Positions 16,660 through 24,201 of a stretch of DNA of 46,324 nt are shown one piece after another. Below the pieces are notes generated by a model, which searched no databases, had not been told where the DNA came from, and saw only the letters and a program-made list of their open reading frames with translations. Made by a program: the position numbers and the translations under genes. Source of the stretch: an uncultured Pseudoflavonifractor sp. (GTDB lineage Bacteria > Bacillota > Clostridia > Oscillospirales > Oscillospiraceae); the NCBI GenBank assembly GCA_947651395.1, contig CANSYW010000015.1, positions 1 to 46,324 of the forward strand, read 5' to 3'. Each line of letters starts with the position of its first letter. Position 1 is the stretch's first letter.

Positions 16660-16701
16660 AACCACTCCCCCCATGAGGCTCTCATGGGGGGAGTGGTTTT
16701 T
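16660..16701. terminator. Shared bidirectional terminator
   Basis: Perfect 18-base stem (16660-16677, core CCACTCCCCCCATGAG, with 16681-16698), loop GCT, T-run to the right and A-rich sequence to the left. It separates the convergent reductase and MocR-type genes. Confidence 0.9.
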
Positions 16702-18071
16702 CACGGGGCCGCAAAGGCCTGACGGAGGCTCCCCACCGCCTGGGGGGCCTCCCGGGCGGGAAGGGCGGCAAAGCCCAGCACCAGAGTGCCGGGGCGGGGG
16801 ACGGAGCCCATACAGTACTCGCTCATGCCCCGCAGCTGAAAGCCGGCCCGGCGGGCCCTCGCCGTCAGGTCGGTCTCCTCCCGGCCCGGGAGTGTGAAGA
16901 GCAGGTGGAGCCCCGCGTCCGCACCCCGCACCTCCCCCCAGCTCTCCAGCTCATGGACCAGGGCGTCCCGCCGGCTTCGGTAGAGCCCTCCCACCCGGCG
17001 CAGGTGACGACTGTACGCCCCCGAGGCCAGGAACCGGCGCAGAGTCTCCTGCTCAAACCGGGAGACGGTGGAGGAGGCATGTCCAAATTTGGTCTGATAG
17101 CGCTCCGCCAAAGTGGGGGGAAGAATGAGATAGGCCACCCGGATGGAGGGGGCCAGGGTGCGGGAAAAGGTGCCGGCGTAGATCACCCGCTCCCCCCCAT
17201 CCTGACCCTGCATGGCGGGAATGGGGCGGGAGGTGTAGCGAAACTCCACGTCGTAGTCGTCCTCGATGAGATAACGCCCCGGCCGGGCATAGGCCCAGCG
17301 CAGCAGCTCGCCCCGCCGGGCCGCGGGGGTGGTGACCCCGGTGGGGAACTGGTGGGAGGGGGTGACATAGGCCAGCTTGGCCCCCGAGGCCTCCAAAGCC
17401 TCCACCCGCATCCCCTGAGCGTCCATCTCCACCGGCACATAGCTCCGGCCCAGGTTGTCCAGCAGCCGCCGCAGGGCGGTGTGGCCGGGATCCTCCAGGG
17501 CGAAGACCTCCCGGGGGAAGAGTTGAAGGAGTACCCACATCAAGGCCTCCAGCCCCGCCCCGATGACCACCTGCTCCGGGGTACAGTTCACCCCCCGGTA
17601 CTGGTGGAGAAAGCCGGCCAGCGCCCCCCGGAGCTGCCAGTCCCCCTGGCTCTCCCCCCGCTGGAGCAGGTCGGGATTTTCGTAGACCGCCTCCTTGGTG
17701 AGCCTGGCCCAGGTGGCATAGGGAAACACCGAGGTGTCCACCGCCGAGGTGGAAAAGCGCTGATCCAGTCTCGGCTCCTCCCGCCGGGGAGGGGGCGCCG
17801 GGGGCGGCGGCTCGGTGGGCAGCAGGGTGAGTGCCGGAGTGACCCGGTAGCCGCTGCGGGGCCGGGGCTCCAGATAGCCCTCCGCCGTCAGCAGTCCGTA
17901 GGCACGCTCCACCGTGGTCAGACTCAGCCCCAGATGCTCCGCCAAAGCCCGCTTGGAGGGGAGCTTTTCCCCCGCCGGGAGGGCGCCCGAGCGGATCTGG
18001 GCAATGATATAGCGGTAGAGCTGGTCGTAGAGCGGGGTGTCGTTTTGGAAGACAGGGGTCAGCTCCGTCAT
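16701..18071 (-). CDS. MocR/PdxR-type regulator (GntR winged helix fused to aminotransferase fold)
   Basis: 456 residues: GntR winged helix (about 10-80: YIIAQIRSGALPAGEKLPSK, LGLSLTTVERAYGLLTAEGY) joined by a Pro-rich linker to a class I aminotransferase-like domain (WQLRGALAGFLHQYRGVNC; YLIEDDYDVEFRY). These proteins use the second domain to sense PLP or amino compounds. The motif that normally carries the PLP Schiff-base lysine, GTFSK, reads GTFSRTLAPSIRVAY, so the lysine is Arg in this protein. Divergent from an ECF S-component-like gene, which it probably regulates. Known MocR proteins often control vitamin B6 genes. Confidence 0.88.
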   Translation of the reverse strand: MTELTPVFQNDTPLYDQLYRYIIAQIRSGALPAGEKLPSKRALAEHLGLSLTTVERAYGLLTAEGYLEPRPRSGYRVTPALTLLPTEPPPPAPPPRREEPRLDQRFSTSAVDTSVFPYATWARLTKEAVYENPDLLQRGESQGDWQLRGALAGFLHQYRGVNCTPEQVVIGAGLEALMWVLLQLFPREVFALEDPGHTALRRLLDNLGRSYVPVEMDAQGMRVEALEASGAKLAYVTPSHQFPTGVTTPAARRGELLRWAYARPGRYLIEDDYDVEFRYTSRPIPAMQGQDGGERVIYAGTFSRTLAPSIRVAYLILPPTLAERYQTKFGHASSTVSRFEQETLRRFLASGAYSRHLRRVGGLYRSRRDALVHELESWGEVRGADAGLHLLFTLPGREETDLTARARRAGFQLRGMSEYCMGSVPRPGTLVLGFAALPAREAPQAVGSLRQAFAAP

Positions 18072-18109
18072 GGTTTTCCTCCCATCTGACCCCTTAAAAA
18101 AGTTTAAAT

Positions 18110-18144
18110 CTGGATATTTGAAAAGGGCCAGTTTTTGCTATCAT
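18110..18144 (+). promoter_or_regulatory. Divergent promoter region with CTGG-N14-CCAG dyad
   Basis: CTGG (18110-18113) and CCAG (18128-18131) form a spaced dyad that overlaps a weak -35 (TTGAAA, 18118-18123), with TATCAT at 18139-18144 only 15 bases downstream. The short spacing would suit activation by the divergent MocR-type protein. Tentative. Confidence 0.4.
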
Positions 18145-18185
18145 AGTACCAGAACCCAAAGAGAGCGTCAAGAGGGGGTATTTTT

Positions 18186-18695
18186 ATGACAAGGGGCAAC
18201 GACAAAGTCCACCGGATGGTTCTGGCCGCTATCTTTGCCGCGGCCGTCGCCGTCACCACCGCCTATGTGCTCCATATCCCCCTGCCCACCGGCGGCTATG
18301 TCCATGTGGGAGACGCCCTCATCTATTTGGGGGCCTGCCTGCTGCCTCTGCCCTGGGCCATGGCGGCGGGGGCGGTGGGGGGTGCCCTGGCCGACCTGCT
18401 CACCGCCCCCATGTGGGCCCTGCCCACCTTCTTCATCAAGGCGGTGATCTGCCTGCCCTTTACAGGAAAGCATGAGCGCATTCTCTGCCCCCGGAATGCC
18501 CTGGCGGTGGTGATCTCCGGTCTGGTCTCCCCCACCCTCTACGCCCTGGCAAACGTGCTCTTCACCGGCACCTGGGAGGCCTTTCTGCCCCAGTTCATCG
18601 GTACGCTGATCCAGGCCGTGGGCAGCGCCGCGGTATTTCTGATCCTGGCCTGGGGCTTTGACCGGGCGGGGCTGAAACGGCGCATGGGACAGTAA
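18186..18695 (+). CDS. ECF transporter S-component-like membrane protein (TIGR04002-like)
   Basis: 169 residues with about five or six membrane helices: MVLAAIFAAAVAVTTAYVLH, VHVGDALIYLGACLLPLPWA, GAVGGALADLLTAPMWALPT, FFIKAVICLPF, ALAVVISGLVSPTLYALA and IQAVGSAAVFLILAWGF. The order and the VHVGDALIYLG segment match substrate-specificity (S) subunits of energy-coupling factor vitamin importers. Its divergent pairing with a MocR/PdxR-type regulator suggests a B6-type or related vitamer as cargo, which is inference. ATG 18186 has AGAGGGGG upstream. No EcfA/EcfT genes are nearby, as is normal for group II ECF systems. Confidence 0.75.
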   Translation: MTRGNDKVHRMVLAAIFAAAVAVTTAYVLHIPLPTGGYVHVGDALIYLGACLLPLPWAMAAGAVGGALADLLTAPMWALPTFFIKAVICLPFTGKHERILCPRNALAVVISGLVSPTLYALANVLFTGTWEAFLPQFIGTLIQAVGSAAVFLILAWGFDRAGLKRRMGQ

Positions 18696-18700
18696 GGCAC

Positions 18701-18729
18701 TTGCAAAGCCGGTAAAAAAAGGGTATGAT
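18701..18729 (+). promoter_or_regulatory. Promoter of the tatD operon
   Basis: TTGCAA (18701-18706), 17-base spacer, TATGAT (18724-18729). Transcription would begin about 18736, right at the start of the first copy of a duplicated 54-base leader. Confidence 0.65.
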
Positions 18730-18738
18730 GGCTCTGAC

Positions 18739-18947
18739 GGCCCCATTTTGTATTTGAGGTAAGGTCTATGCGTTTCTTTGATACCCACGCCCGCGTCCTC
18801 ACAAGCTCCACATCCCTTGCCCCGGCATAAATGCCAGGGCAAGGTCGTTACGCTGTTCGTCCTTTCCCCACGATCCGCATTGCGGATCGCGGGGGCCCCA
18901 TTTTGTATTTGAGGTAAGGTCTATGCGTTTCTTTGATACCCACGCCC
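18739..18947 (+). repeat. 54-bp direct repeat of the tatD leader flanking a 101-bp insert with two hairpins
   Basis: 18739-18792 and 18894-18947 are identical over 54 bases and cover the tatD leader, ribosome site, ATG and first eight codons. Between them, 18793-18893 holds a 14-pair hairpin with one C/A mismatch (18815-18844, arms CCTTGCCC / GGGCAAGG) and a perfect hairpin CGATCCGC-ATT-GCGGATCG (18871-18889). This fills the 227-base gap between the S-component gene and tatD. Confidence 0.9.
18768..18830 (+). pseudogene. Duplicated tatD 5' fragment, 20-codon open frame
   Basis: The upstream repeat copy keeps the ribosome site (GAGGTAAGG) and ATG and would give MRFFDTHA, as in TatD, then RVLTSSTSLAPA and a TAA that falls at the tip of the first hairpin. 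Most likely a by-product of the duplication. Because translation through it would open the hairpin, it might act as a leader peptide, but nothing shows this. Confidence 0.5.
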
Positions 18948-19705
18948 ATTATTATGATGAAAAATTTGACTCAGACCGGAAGGCCGTCCTGGCCGCCCTC
19001 CCCGCCAGGGGGGTGGAGCGGGTGGTGTGCCCGGGCTGCGACCTGGCCTCCTCCCGGCAGAGCCTGACGCTGGCCGAGGAGTTTTCCTTTCTCTATTTCG
19101 CCGCGGGGCTCCATCCGGAGAATCTGGAGGGGGCGGAGCTCTCCGACCTGGAGCAGGTGAAGGCCCTGTGCGCCCACCCAAAATGCGTGGCGGTGGGCGA
19201 GATCGGCCTGGACTACTACTGGGTAAAGACCCCCGAAGAGCGAGCGCGCTCCCGGGCCTTCTTTGACGCCCAGCTCTCCCTCTCGGAGGAGCTGGAGCTG
19301 CCCGCCATCGTTCACGACCGGGACGCCCACAGGGACACGGTGGACATTGTCCGCGCCCACCCCAAGGCCCGGGGGGTGTTCCACTGCTGCGCCCTCTCCG
19401 CCGAGGACGCGGTGGAAGTGGTAAAGCTGGGCTGGCACGTCTCCTTCACCGGCAATGTGACCTTCCAAAAGGCCCGCCGGGCCCTGGAGGTCATAGCGGC
19501 AGTCCCCCTGGAGCGGATCATGATCGAGACCGACGCCCCCTATATGGCCCCCGAGCCCTTCCGGGGCTGCCGGTGCGATTCAGGCTATGTCTATCGGGTG
19601 GCGGAGACCGTCGCCCAAATCAAGGGACTTCCCACCGAAGCCGTGGCGGAAACCACCTATCAGAACGGACTGAAATTTTTTGGATTGGAGGACACTTCTC
19701 TATGA
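18923..19705 (+). CDS. tatD: TatD family metal-dependent hydrolase (DNase)
   Basis: 260 residues, standard TatD length. Metal ligands are visible: DTHAHYYDEKFD at the N-terminus, VAVGEIGLDYYW (Glu), LPAIVHDRDAH (His), GVFHCCA (His) and IMIETDAPYMAPEPFRG (Asp). TatD proteins are metal-dependent 3'-5' exonucleases or quality-control hydrolases. ATG 18923 with GAGGTAAGG upstream is in the second copy of the duplicated leader. The stop overlaps the next start (ATGA at 19702), matching the known TatD-radical SAM pairing. Confidence 0.93.
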   Translation: MRFFDTHAHYYDEKFDSDRKAVLAALPARGVERVVCPGCDLASSRQSLTLAEEFSFLYFAAGLHPENLEGAELSDLEQVKALCAHPKCVAVGEIGLDYYWVKTPEERARSRAFFDAQLSLSEELELPAIVHDRDAHRDTVDIVRAHPKARGVFHCCALSAEDAVEVVKLGWHVSFTGNVTFQKARRALEVIAAVPLERIMIETDAPYMAPEPFRGCRCDSGYVYRVAETVAQIKGLPTEAVAETTYQNGLKFFGLEDTSL

Positions 19706-20319
19706 TGACCATCTCCTATGAGTACGAGGGCTCCCTCTACGTGAACCTGACCAACAAGTGCGACTGCGCCTGCGTGTTCTGCCTGCGCCACAACGGCCAC
19801 AACGGCAGCATCTACGCCGACGACCTGTGGCTGGAGCACGAGCCCACCCGCCAGGAGGCCCTGGAGGATCTGCTCTCCCGGGACATGAGCCAGTACCGGG
19901 AGCTGGTGTTCTGCGGCTTTGGAGAGCCCATGTTCCGCTGGGACGACGACGCCTGGCTCATCGACGAGCTCAAGGCCCGGGGGGTGAAGCTCCCCCCGGT
20001 GCGCATCAACACCAACGGCCACGCCAACCGGATCCTGGGCCGGGACGTCACCCCCGAGCTCAAGGGGCGGGTGGACGTGATCTCCGTCTCCCTTAACGGC
20101 GCTGACGAGGCGGAATACACCGCCGTCACCCAGCCCTCCACCGGGGCCCAGGGCTGGACGGACATGCTGGAATTTACCCGGCTGGCCTCCCAATACGTGC
20201 CCACGGTGATGATGACCATTGTCAACAAGGACAAGACCCCCGAGGACATTGAGGCCTGCCGGGCTCTGGCCGAGGGCCTGGGGGCCAAGCTGCGGGTGCG
20301 GGAGTATATTCCGGACTGA
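19702..20319 (+). CDS. TatD-associated radical SAM protein (TIGR04038 family)
   Basis: 205 residues. The cluster motif is C-x3-C-x2-C in NKCDCACVFCLRHNG near residue 20-28; downstream FCGFGEPMFRWDD is the GGE-like SAM-binding strand, then VRINTNGHANRI and VISVSLNGADEAEY. Members of this family are nearly always coupled to tatD, and their reaction is unknown. ATG 19702 is chosen over an earlier in-frame start inside tatD because it overlaps the tatD stop and begins MMTISYEYEGSLYVNLTNKC. Confidence 0.88.
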   Translation: MMTISYEYEGSLYVNLTNKCDCACVFCLRHNGHNGSIYADDLWLEHEPTRQEALEDLLSRDMSQYRELVFCGFGEPMFRWDDDAWLIDELKARGVKLPPVRINTNGHANRILGRDVTPELKGRVDVISVSLNGADEAEYTAVTQPSTGAQGWTDMLEFTRLASQYVPTVMMTIVNKDKTPEDIEACRALAEGLGAKLRVREYIPD

Positions 20320-20332
20320 ACCGCAAAAACCA

Positions 20333-20372
20333 AGCGGAGGGACTTCTTTTGAAGTCCCTCCGCTCATTTTTT
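20333..20372. terminator. Terminator between convergent tatD operon and YdeI-like gene
   Basis: Perfect 14-base stem (20333-20346 AGCGGAGGGACTTC with 20351-20364), loop TTTT, followed by CATTTTTT. Confidence 0.9.
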
Positions 20373-20390
20373 GCTCTATATGTCCGCTAG

Positions 20391-20951
20391 CTACATGGGC
20401 CTCAGGTTTTGATCCAGCCGCTCTACCATCCAGGCCAGGCGTTTTTCCCGGCCGGCGTCGGTCCTGGCGTCAAAGTACGCCCGGGCGTAGGTCTTCTTCA
20501 CCGACGCAGGCATGGCCCGAAAGTTGGTTCCGGCGAGCTCATGTCCCTCCAGCAGGGCGGAGATCTGATCCACCTGTTCCTGGGTCAAGGCCATCAGGTC
20601 GGGCGCGTCCCATTGACCGTTCCTTTTGGCCTCCTCGATTTTCCTCCTGCCGGGATCGGTCATCCGCCCCTGCTGCTCCAGCCGCCTGACCAGCGCCTTA
20701 TTTTTCTCCGACCACTTGCTCTTTGCCCGGCGCTGGGAAAAGTATTTCTGATAGGTCTTCTCATCCACCCTTCGCATCTGACCGTCGATCCACCCAAAGC
20801 AGAGAGCCTCCTCCAGCGCCTCCCCCGCCTTAATGGTCTCCGGCCCGCCGGACTTGCCAAAGACGAGCCACACACCGTCCTCAGACAGGCAGTGCTCCCC
20901 CAGCCATAGCCGAAACTCCTCCCGACCGGAAAATTGCAAAGTATCCGCCAT
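20391..20951 (-). CDS. YdeI/OmpD-associated family protein
   Basis: 186 residues with the family pattern: FSGREEFRLWLGEHCLSEDG, VWLVFGKSGG, EALCFGWIDGQMRRVDEKTY, YFSQRRAKSKWSEKNKALV then RLEQQGRMTDPGRRKIEEAK; the C-terminus has FDARTDAGREKRLAWMVERL. The molecular role is not established. Start set at ATG 20951 (MADTLQF); the frame remains open upstream but would overlap the glycyl radical enzyme gene, whose stop lies 16 bases away. No clear Shine-Dalgarno is seen. Its position behind the glycyl radical operon may be incidental. Confidence 0.8.
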   Translation of the reverse strand: MADTLQFSGREEFRLWLGEHCLSEDGVWLVFGKSGGPETIKAGEALEEALCFGWIDGQMRRVDEKTYQKYFSQRRAKSKWSEKNKALVRRLEQQGRMTDPGRRKIEEAKRNGQWDAPDLMALTQEQVDQISALLEGHELAGTNFRAMPASVKKTYARAYFDARTDAGREKRLAWMVERLDQNLRPM

Positions 20952-20967
20952 TGTAAACAGTCGGATC

Positions 20968-23331
20968 TCAGGAGCAGTGGGCGGTGCGGGCAATGATGAT
21001 GTCCTGCACGCCCTTGTCCAGCTCGGTAAAGTAGGCCATGTAGCCCGCCACACGAACCACCAGATCCCGGTAGTCCTCAGGATGCACCTGGGCGGCCCGG
21101 AGGGTGGCGTCGTCTACCACATTGATCTGGATGTGCTCGCCGCCCTCCATAAACTCCTTGACCACGCCGCCGATGATCTGCACGCCGCTCTCTCCCGCCA
21201 CGCCCCGGGGGTCAAAGCGCAGGTTGTAGAGCACGCCGCCGTGGCAGACCTTTTGATTCAGATGGGCCACGGAATTGGCCGCGGCGGTGGGGCCGCTCAC
21301 GTCCCGGCCCATAGCGGGAGAGGCGTTATCACTGAGGGCCGTGAACGCCTTGCGTCCGTCAGGGGTAGCCCCCACATGCTCGCCCAGGGTCACATTGTAG
21401 GTCTGGGACAGGTTGCCGGGGGAGAAGTAGCCGCCCCGGGCGTCCTTGATCTTGCACACGTGGGTCACGCCAGCCTCCACAATGTCGGAGACGATCTTGT
21501 CCACCTCGGGGATGTCGTTGCCGAACTTGGGACACTTGTTGACCAGCATCTGACGAATATCCTCGGCGCCCTCAAAGTTGGTGTCACACAGGTGGATCAT
21601 CTGCTCCATGGTCAGCAGCTTTTTCTGGAACACCGCATAGTCGATGGCGGCGATGGAGTCGCCCACCGTGGCGGGACCGCAGATAAACGTATTCACATAG
21701 CAGTGGACTGGGCCGCCCTCCTGAATGGACTTGCCCTTCTCAATACAGCCGTCGATGAGAGAGGAGGCGTAGATGGCGGGCAGGTTGGTCTGGATGGACT
21801 GGGAGATACAGTGCTCACGGGTCAGCAGCTCCCAGGCGTAGCAAACCTGTTTCTTCACCGCCTCCACCAGATCCTCTTTACAGGTGAAGGTAGTGGGGTC
21901 GCCGGTCTCCAGGCCAAGCTTCATGCCGGTGACCGGATCAACGCCGTTGTGAAGGGCCATCTCCAGGCACTTGGGGGCGCTGACATAGCCGCCCACAGGG
22001 CTGCCGTCGGTGTTGCCCATGCCGGGGTGGGGCTCGATGCAGCCGATGATGACCCAATTGCGGGCCTCCTCCAGAGAGCCGCCCTTATCCAGCACCTGCT
22101 CCATGGCCACCTTATCGCTGAAGAAGGCGGGATTTGCCTGGCCGTCCTGCACCATTTCGATCCCCTTGCGGAACAGGGCCTCCGGCGTGCCGTCATGGAC
22201 GCGCATGGCCACAGCGGGCTGGGCCAGCTTGACCTCGCTGGCGGCGTCCAGCACCAGATAAGAAAGGTCGTTTGTCACATCGTCACCGTTGGCGTCCACG
22301 CCGCCAATCATCAGGATCTGCCACATGGGATAGCCCGCATCGGCACGGCTGTAGTAGTTATCGCTCATGTTGACGATGGCGGTGACCTTGATAAACAGCA
22401 GCTCCAGCAGCTCCTTGGCCTCCTCGTCGGTAATGAGCCCCCTGGCCTTATCGGCCTCCAGGTAATGGCCCAGGTTCACGTCAAAACGGCCCAGGCCGGT
22501 GGCGTAGGAGTTGGCCTCCACATTCAGCCCCATCTCAATGAACCATTGGAACTGCAGGGCCTCGCGGAAGGTCTCCGGGGGATTCTCCGGTACCTTGCGG
22601 CAGATGCCGGCAACCTGCCGCAGCTCCTGTGCGCGCACCGGGTCGGCGCAGCCGGCGGCCTGGCGGTCGGCCTCGTCCGCCAGGCGGTGGGCATAGCCGA
22701 TAAAGGCCTCCAGTACGATAATCGTGGCCTCCCAGTACTCCACCTGATGGATCTTTTCCACCGTCATTCCAGTGGAGGCCGCCTCTTCGATCAGAGCCTT
22801 GCAGCGGTCGATCTGGGCACGGAAGCCGCCCTTCATCATCCGCTGATAGTTGGGATGTACGTGGCCCGACACGCTGCCCTTGTTGCCCGACTTATAGACC
22901 CCGGCATTCTCATGATCCAGCAGATACTGGGGAATGTGAGACAGGGTCAGCTCCTCAGTGGCCTTGCCGTCCCAGTAGTGGAGCAGCTCCACCGCCTCGG
23001 CTACCTCCTCAGGGGAGATCTCAAAAGGATCATGGGGCCGCTCAGAGATCATAGGCAGGGTCTCATAGAGCCACAGCTTGCCCGAAGCATACTCCGGGAA
23101 GATGTCCGCCGCCCGAACCTTCTCGGTGACGGTGCCCACCAGCAGCTCGCCGTCATAGATCTTCACGCTCTTATGCTGGAATACGTACTCCAGGATCTTG
23201 GCCCGGTAAATGGGGGTGGGGGCGCCGGAGAACATCTTGGCCGCCTCCGTCTCCAGGCGAAGCCGCTCTATACTCAGGGCGGGCTTTACGCCCAGCAGCT
23301 GCTTACGCAATTTTTGCACTCGTTCCGTCAT
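20968..23331 (-). CDS. Glycyl radical enzyme of the dehydratase/lyase type (PFL-like), substrate unknown
   Basis: 787-residue oxygen-sensitive radical enzyme. The glycyl radical loop near the C-terminus reads VVRVAGYMAYF (G763), and the thiyl site is IIGCIEPHPG (C431 with E433), the Cys-x-Glu pattern of the diol dehydratase, choline TMA-lyase and sulfonate lyase branch and not of pyruvate formate-lyase. Other landmarks: IFPEYASGKLWLYETLP, EANSYATGLGRFD and QVCYAWELLTREHCIS. Start ATG 23331 follows GGAGGAG at 6 bases; a TTG five codons upstream lies before that site. It is last in an operon with its activase and an SDR dehydrogenase, so the product is probably an aldehyde or ketone (or the SDR makes the substrate). 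No exact subfamily can be fixed by eye. Confidence 0.9.
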   Translation of the reverse strand: MTERVQKLRKQLLGVKPALSIERLRLETEAAKMFSGAPTPIYRAKILEYVFQHKSVKIYDGELLVGTVTEKVRAADIFPEYASGKLWLYETLPMISERPHDPFEISPEEVAEAVELLHYWDGKATEELTLSHIPQYLLDHENAGVYKSGNKGSVSGHVHPNYQRMMKGGFRAQIDRCKALIEEAASTGMTVEKIHQVEYWEATIIVLEAFIGYAHRLADEADRQAAGCADPVRAQELRQVAGICRKVPENPPETFREALQFQWFIEMGLNVEANSYATGLGRFDVNLGHYLEADKARGLITDEEAKELLELLFIKVTAIVNMSDNYYSRADAGYPMWQILMIGGVDANGDDVTNDLSYLVLDAASEVKLAQPAVAMRVHDGTPEALFRKGIEMVQDGQANPAFFSDKVAMEQVLDKGGSLEEARNWVIIGCIEPHPGMGNTDGSPVGGYVSAPKCLEMALHNGVDPVTGMKLGLETGDPTTFTCKEDLVEAVKKQVCYAWELLTREHCISQSIQTNLPAIYASSLIDGCIEKGKSIQEGGPVHCYVNTFICGPATVGDSIAAIDYAVFQKKLLTMEQMIHLCDTNFEGAEDIRQMLVNKCPKFGNDIPEVDKIVSDIVEAGVTHVCKIKDARGGYFSPGNLSQTYNVTLGEHVGATPDGRKAFTALSDNASPAMGRDVSGPTAAANSVAHLNQKVCHGGVLYNLRFDPRGVAGESGVQIIGGVVKEFMEGGEHIQINVVDDATLRAAQVHPEDYRDLVVRVAGYMAYFTELDKGVQDIIIARTAHCS

Positions 23332-23364
23332 CGTAGTCTCCTCCAATCACATCAAATGGTCTAT

Positions 23365-24186
23365 TCAGCGCACGTGGCGCTGCTCCATAGGAATGTCAAG
23401 CGGTCTTCCGCCTGTCCAGCCGCCGTCCACATAGATCACCTGGCCGGTGACATAGTTGGAGGCGGAGGTGGACAGATAAATAGCCAGTCCCAAAAAATCG
23501 CTGGGCTCGGCAATGCGTCCCGCGGGATGCTGCTCAATAATACGCTGATAGGTGTCCCCCTGGAAGCCCTCCAGCATGGGAGTATAGACCCAGGTAGGCG
23601 CGATACAATTAACGTCGATGTTATACTTTGCCCAGGTCACCGCCAAGGAGCGGGTAAGCTGATGAACCGCGGCCTTGGAGCACTCATAGGGCATGGACAG
23701 ATAGGTGTGGCAGTAAGCCCCCGCAATGGAGCCGATGTTGATGATCTTGCCGCCTCCCTGTTCCATCATCACCTTCCCCACCTCCCGGCAGATGAAGATT
23801 GTGCCGTTGAGGTTCACATCCACCACCTGGCGGACTACCTCAGGGGGATAGTTCTCCGGCTCGGAGTGGGCGCCGATCCCGGCTGTGTTGACAAGCACGT
23901 CGATCCGTCCATACTTGCCGGCAATGGCCGCCACCACCGCGCGCACCTGCGCGTCGTCGGTGACGTCCAGCTGGTAAATATCACAGGAAAGGCCCTCCTG
24001 CTTCATCTCGGCCTGAACCTTCTCCGCCTTACCCAAGGTGGTGTTGGTAAAAATGACCCGGGCGCCGTTCATGGCCATTCCCCGTCCGATATAGGCTCCC
24101 AGCCCGCCGGCTCCCACCACCAGCACTACCTTTCCCTCCAGGGAAAACAGCTCGCTGATCTTGCTGGTATTCACAACCTCGCTCAA
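23365..24186 (-). CDS. SDR-family NAD(P)-dependent dehydrogenase 1
   Basis: 273 residues, classical short-chain dehydrogenase resembling gluconate 5-dehydrogenase types. Cofactor site VVLVVGAGGLGAYIGRG (about 19-35), NTAGIGAH, catalytic Ser in INIGSIAGAY and YxxxK in MPYECSKAAV; the C-terminus is SNYVTGQVIYVDGGWTGG. It appears to start at TTG 24186: AGGAGG lies 8 bases upstream inside the end of the activase gene and no ATG fits. Lies between activase and glycyl radical enzyme, so it likely acts on the radical enzyme's substrate or product. Confidence 0.88.
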   Translation of the reverse strand: MSEVVNTSKISELFSLEGKVVLVVGAGGLGAYIGRGMAMNGARVIFTNTTLGKAEKVQAEMKQEGLSCDIYQLDVTDDAQVRAVVAAIAGKYGRIDVLVNTAGIGAHSEPENYPPEVVRQVVDVNLNGTIFICREVGKVMMEQGGGKIINIGSIAGAYCHTYLSMPYECSKAAVHQLTRSLAVTWAKYNIDVNCIAPTWVYTPMLEGFQGDTYQRIIEQHPAGRIAEPSDFLGLAIYLSTSASNYVTGQVIYVDGGWTGGRPLDIPMEQRHVR

Positions 24187-24201
24187 GGTGTCCGCCTCCT
24201 T

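Noticed and set aside
23344..23346. TTG as start of the glycyl radical enzyme
   Set aside because: It lies within the GGAGGAG site that is well placed for the ATG at 23331.
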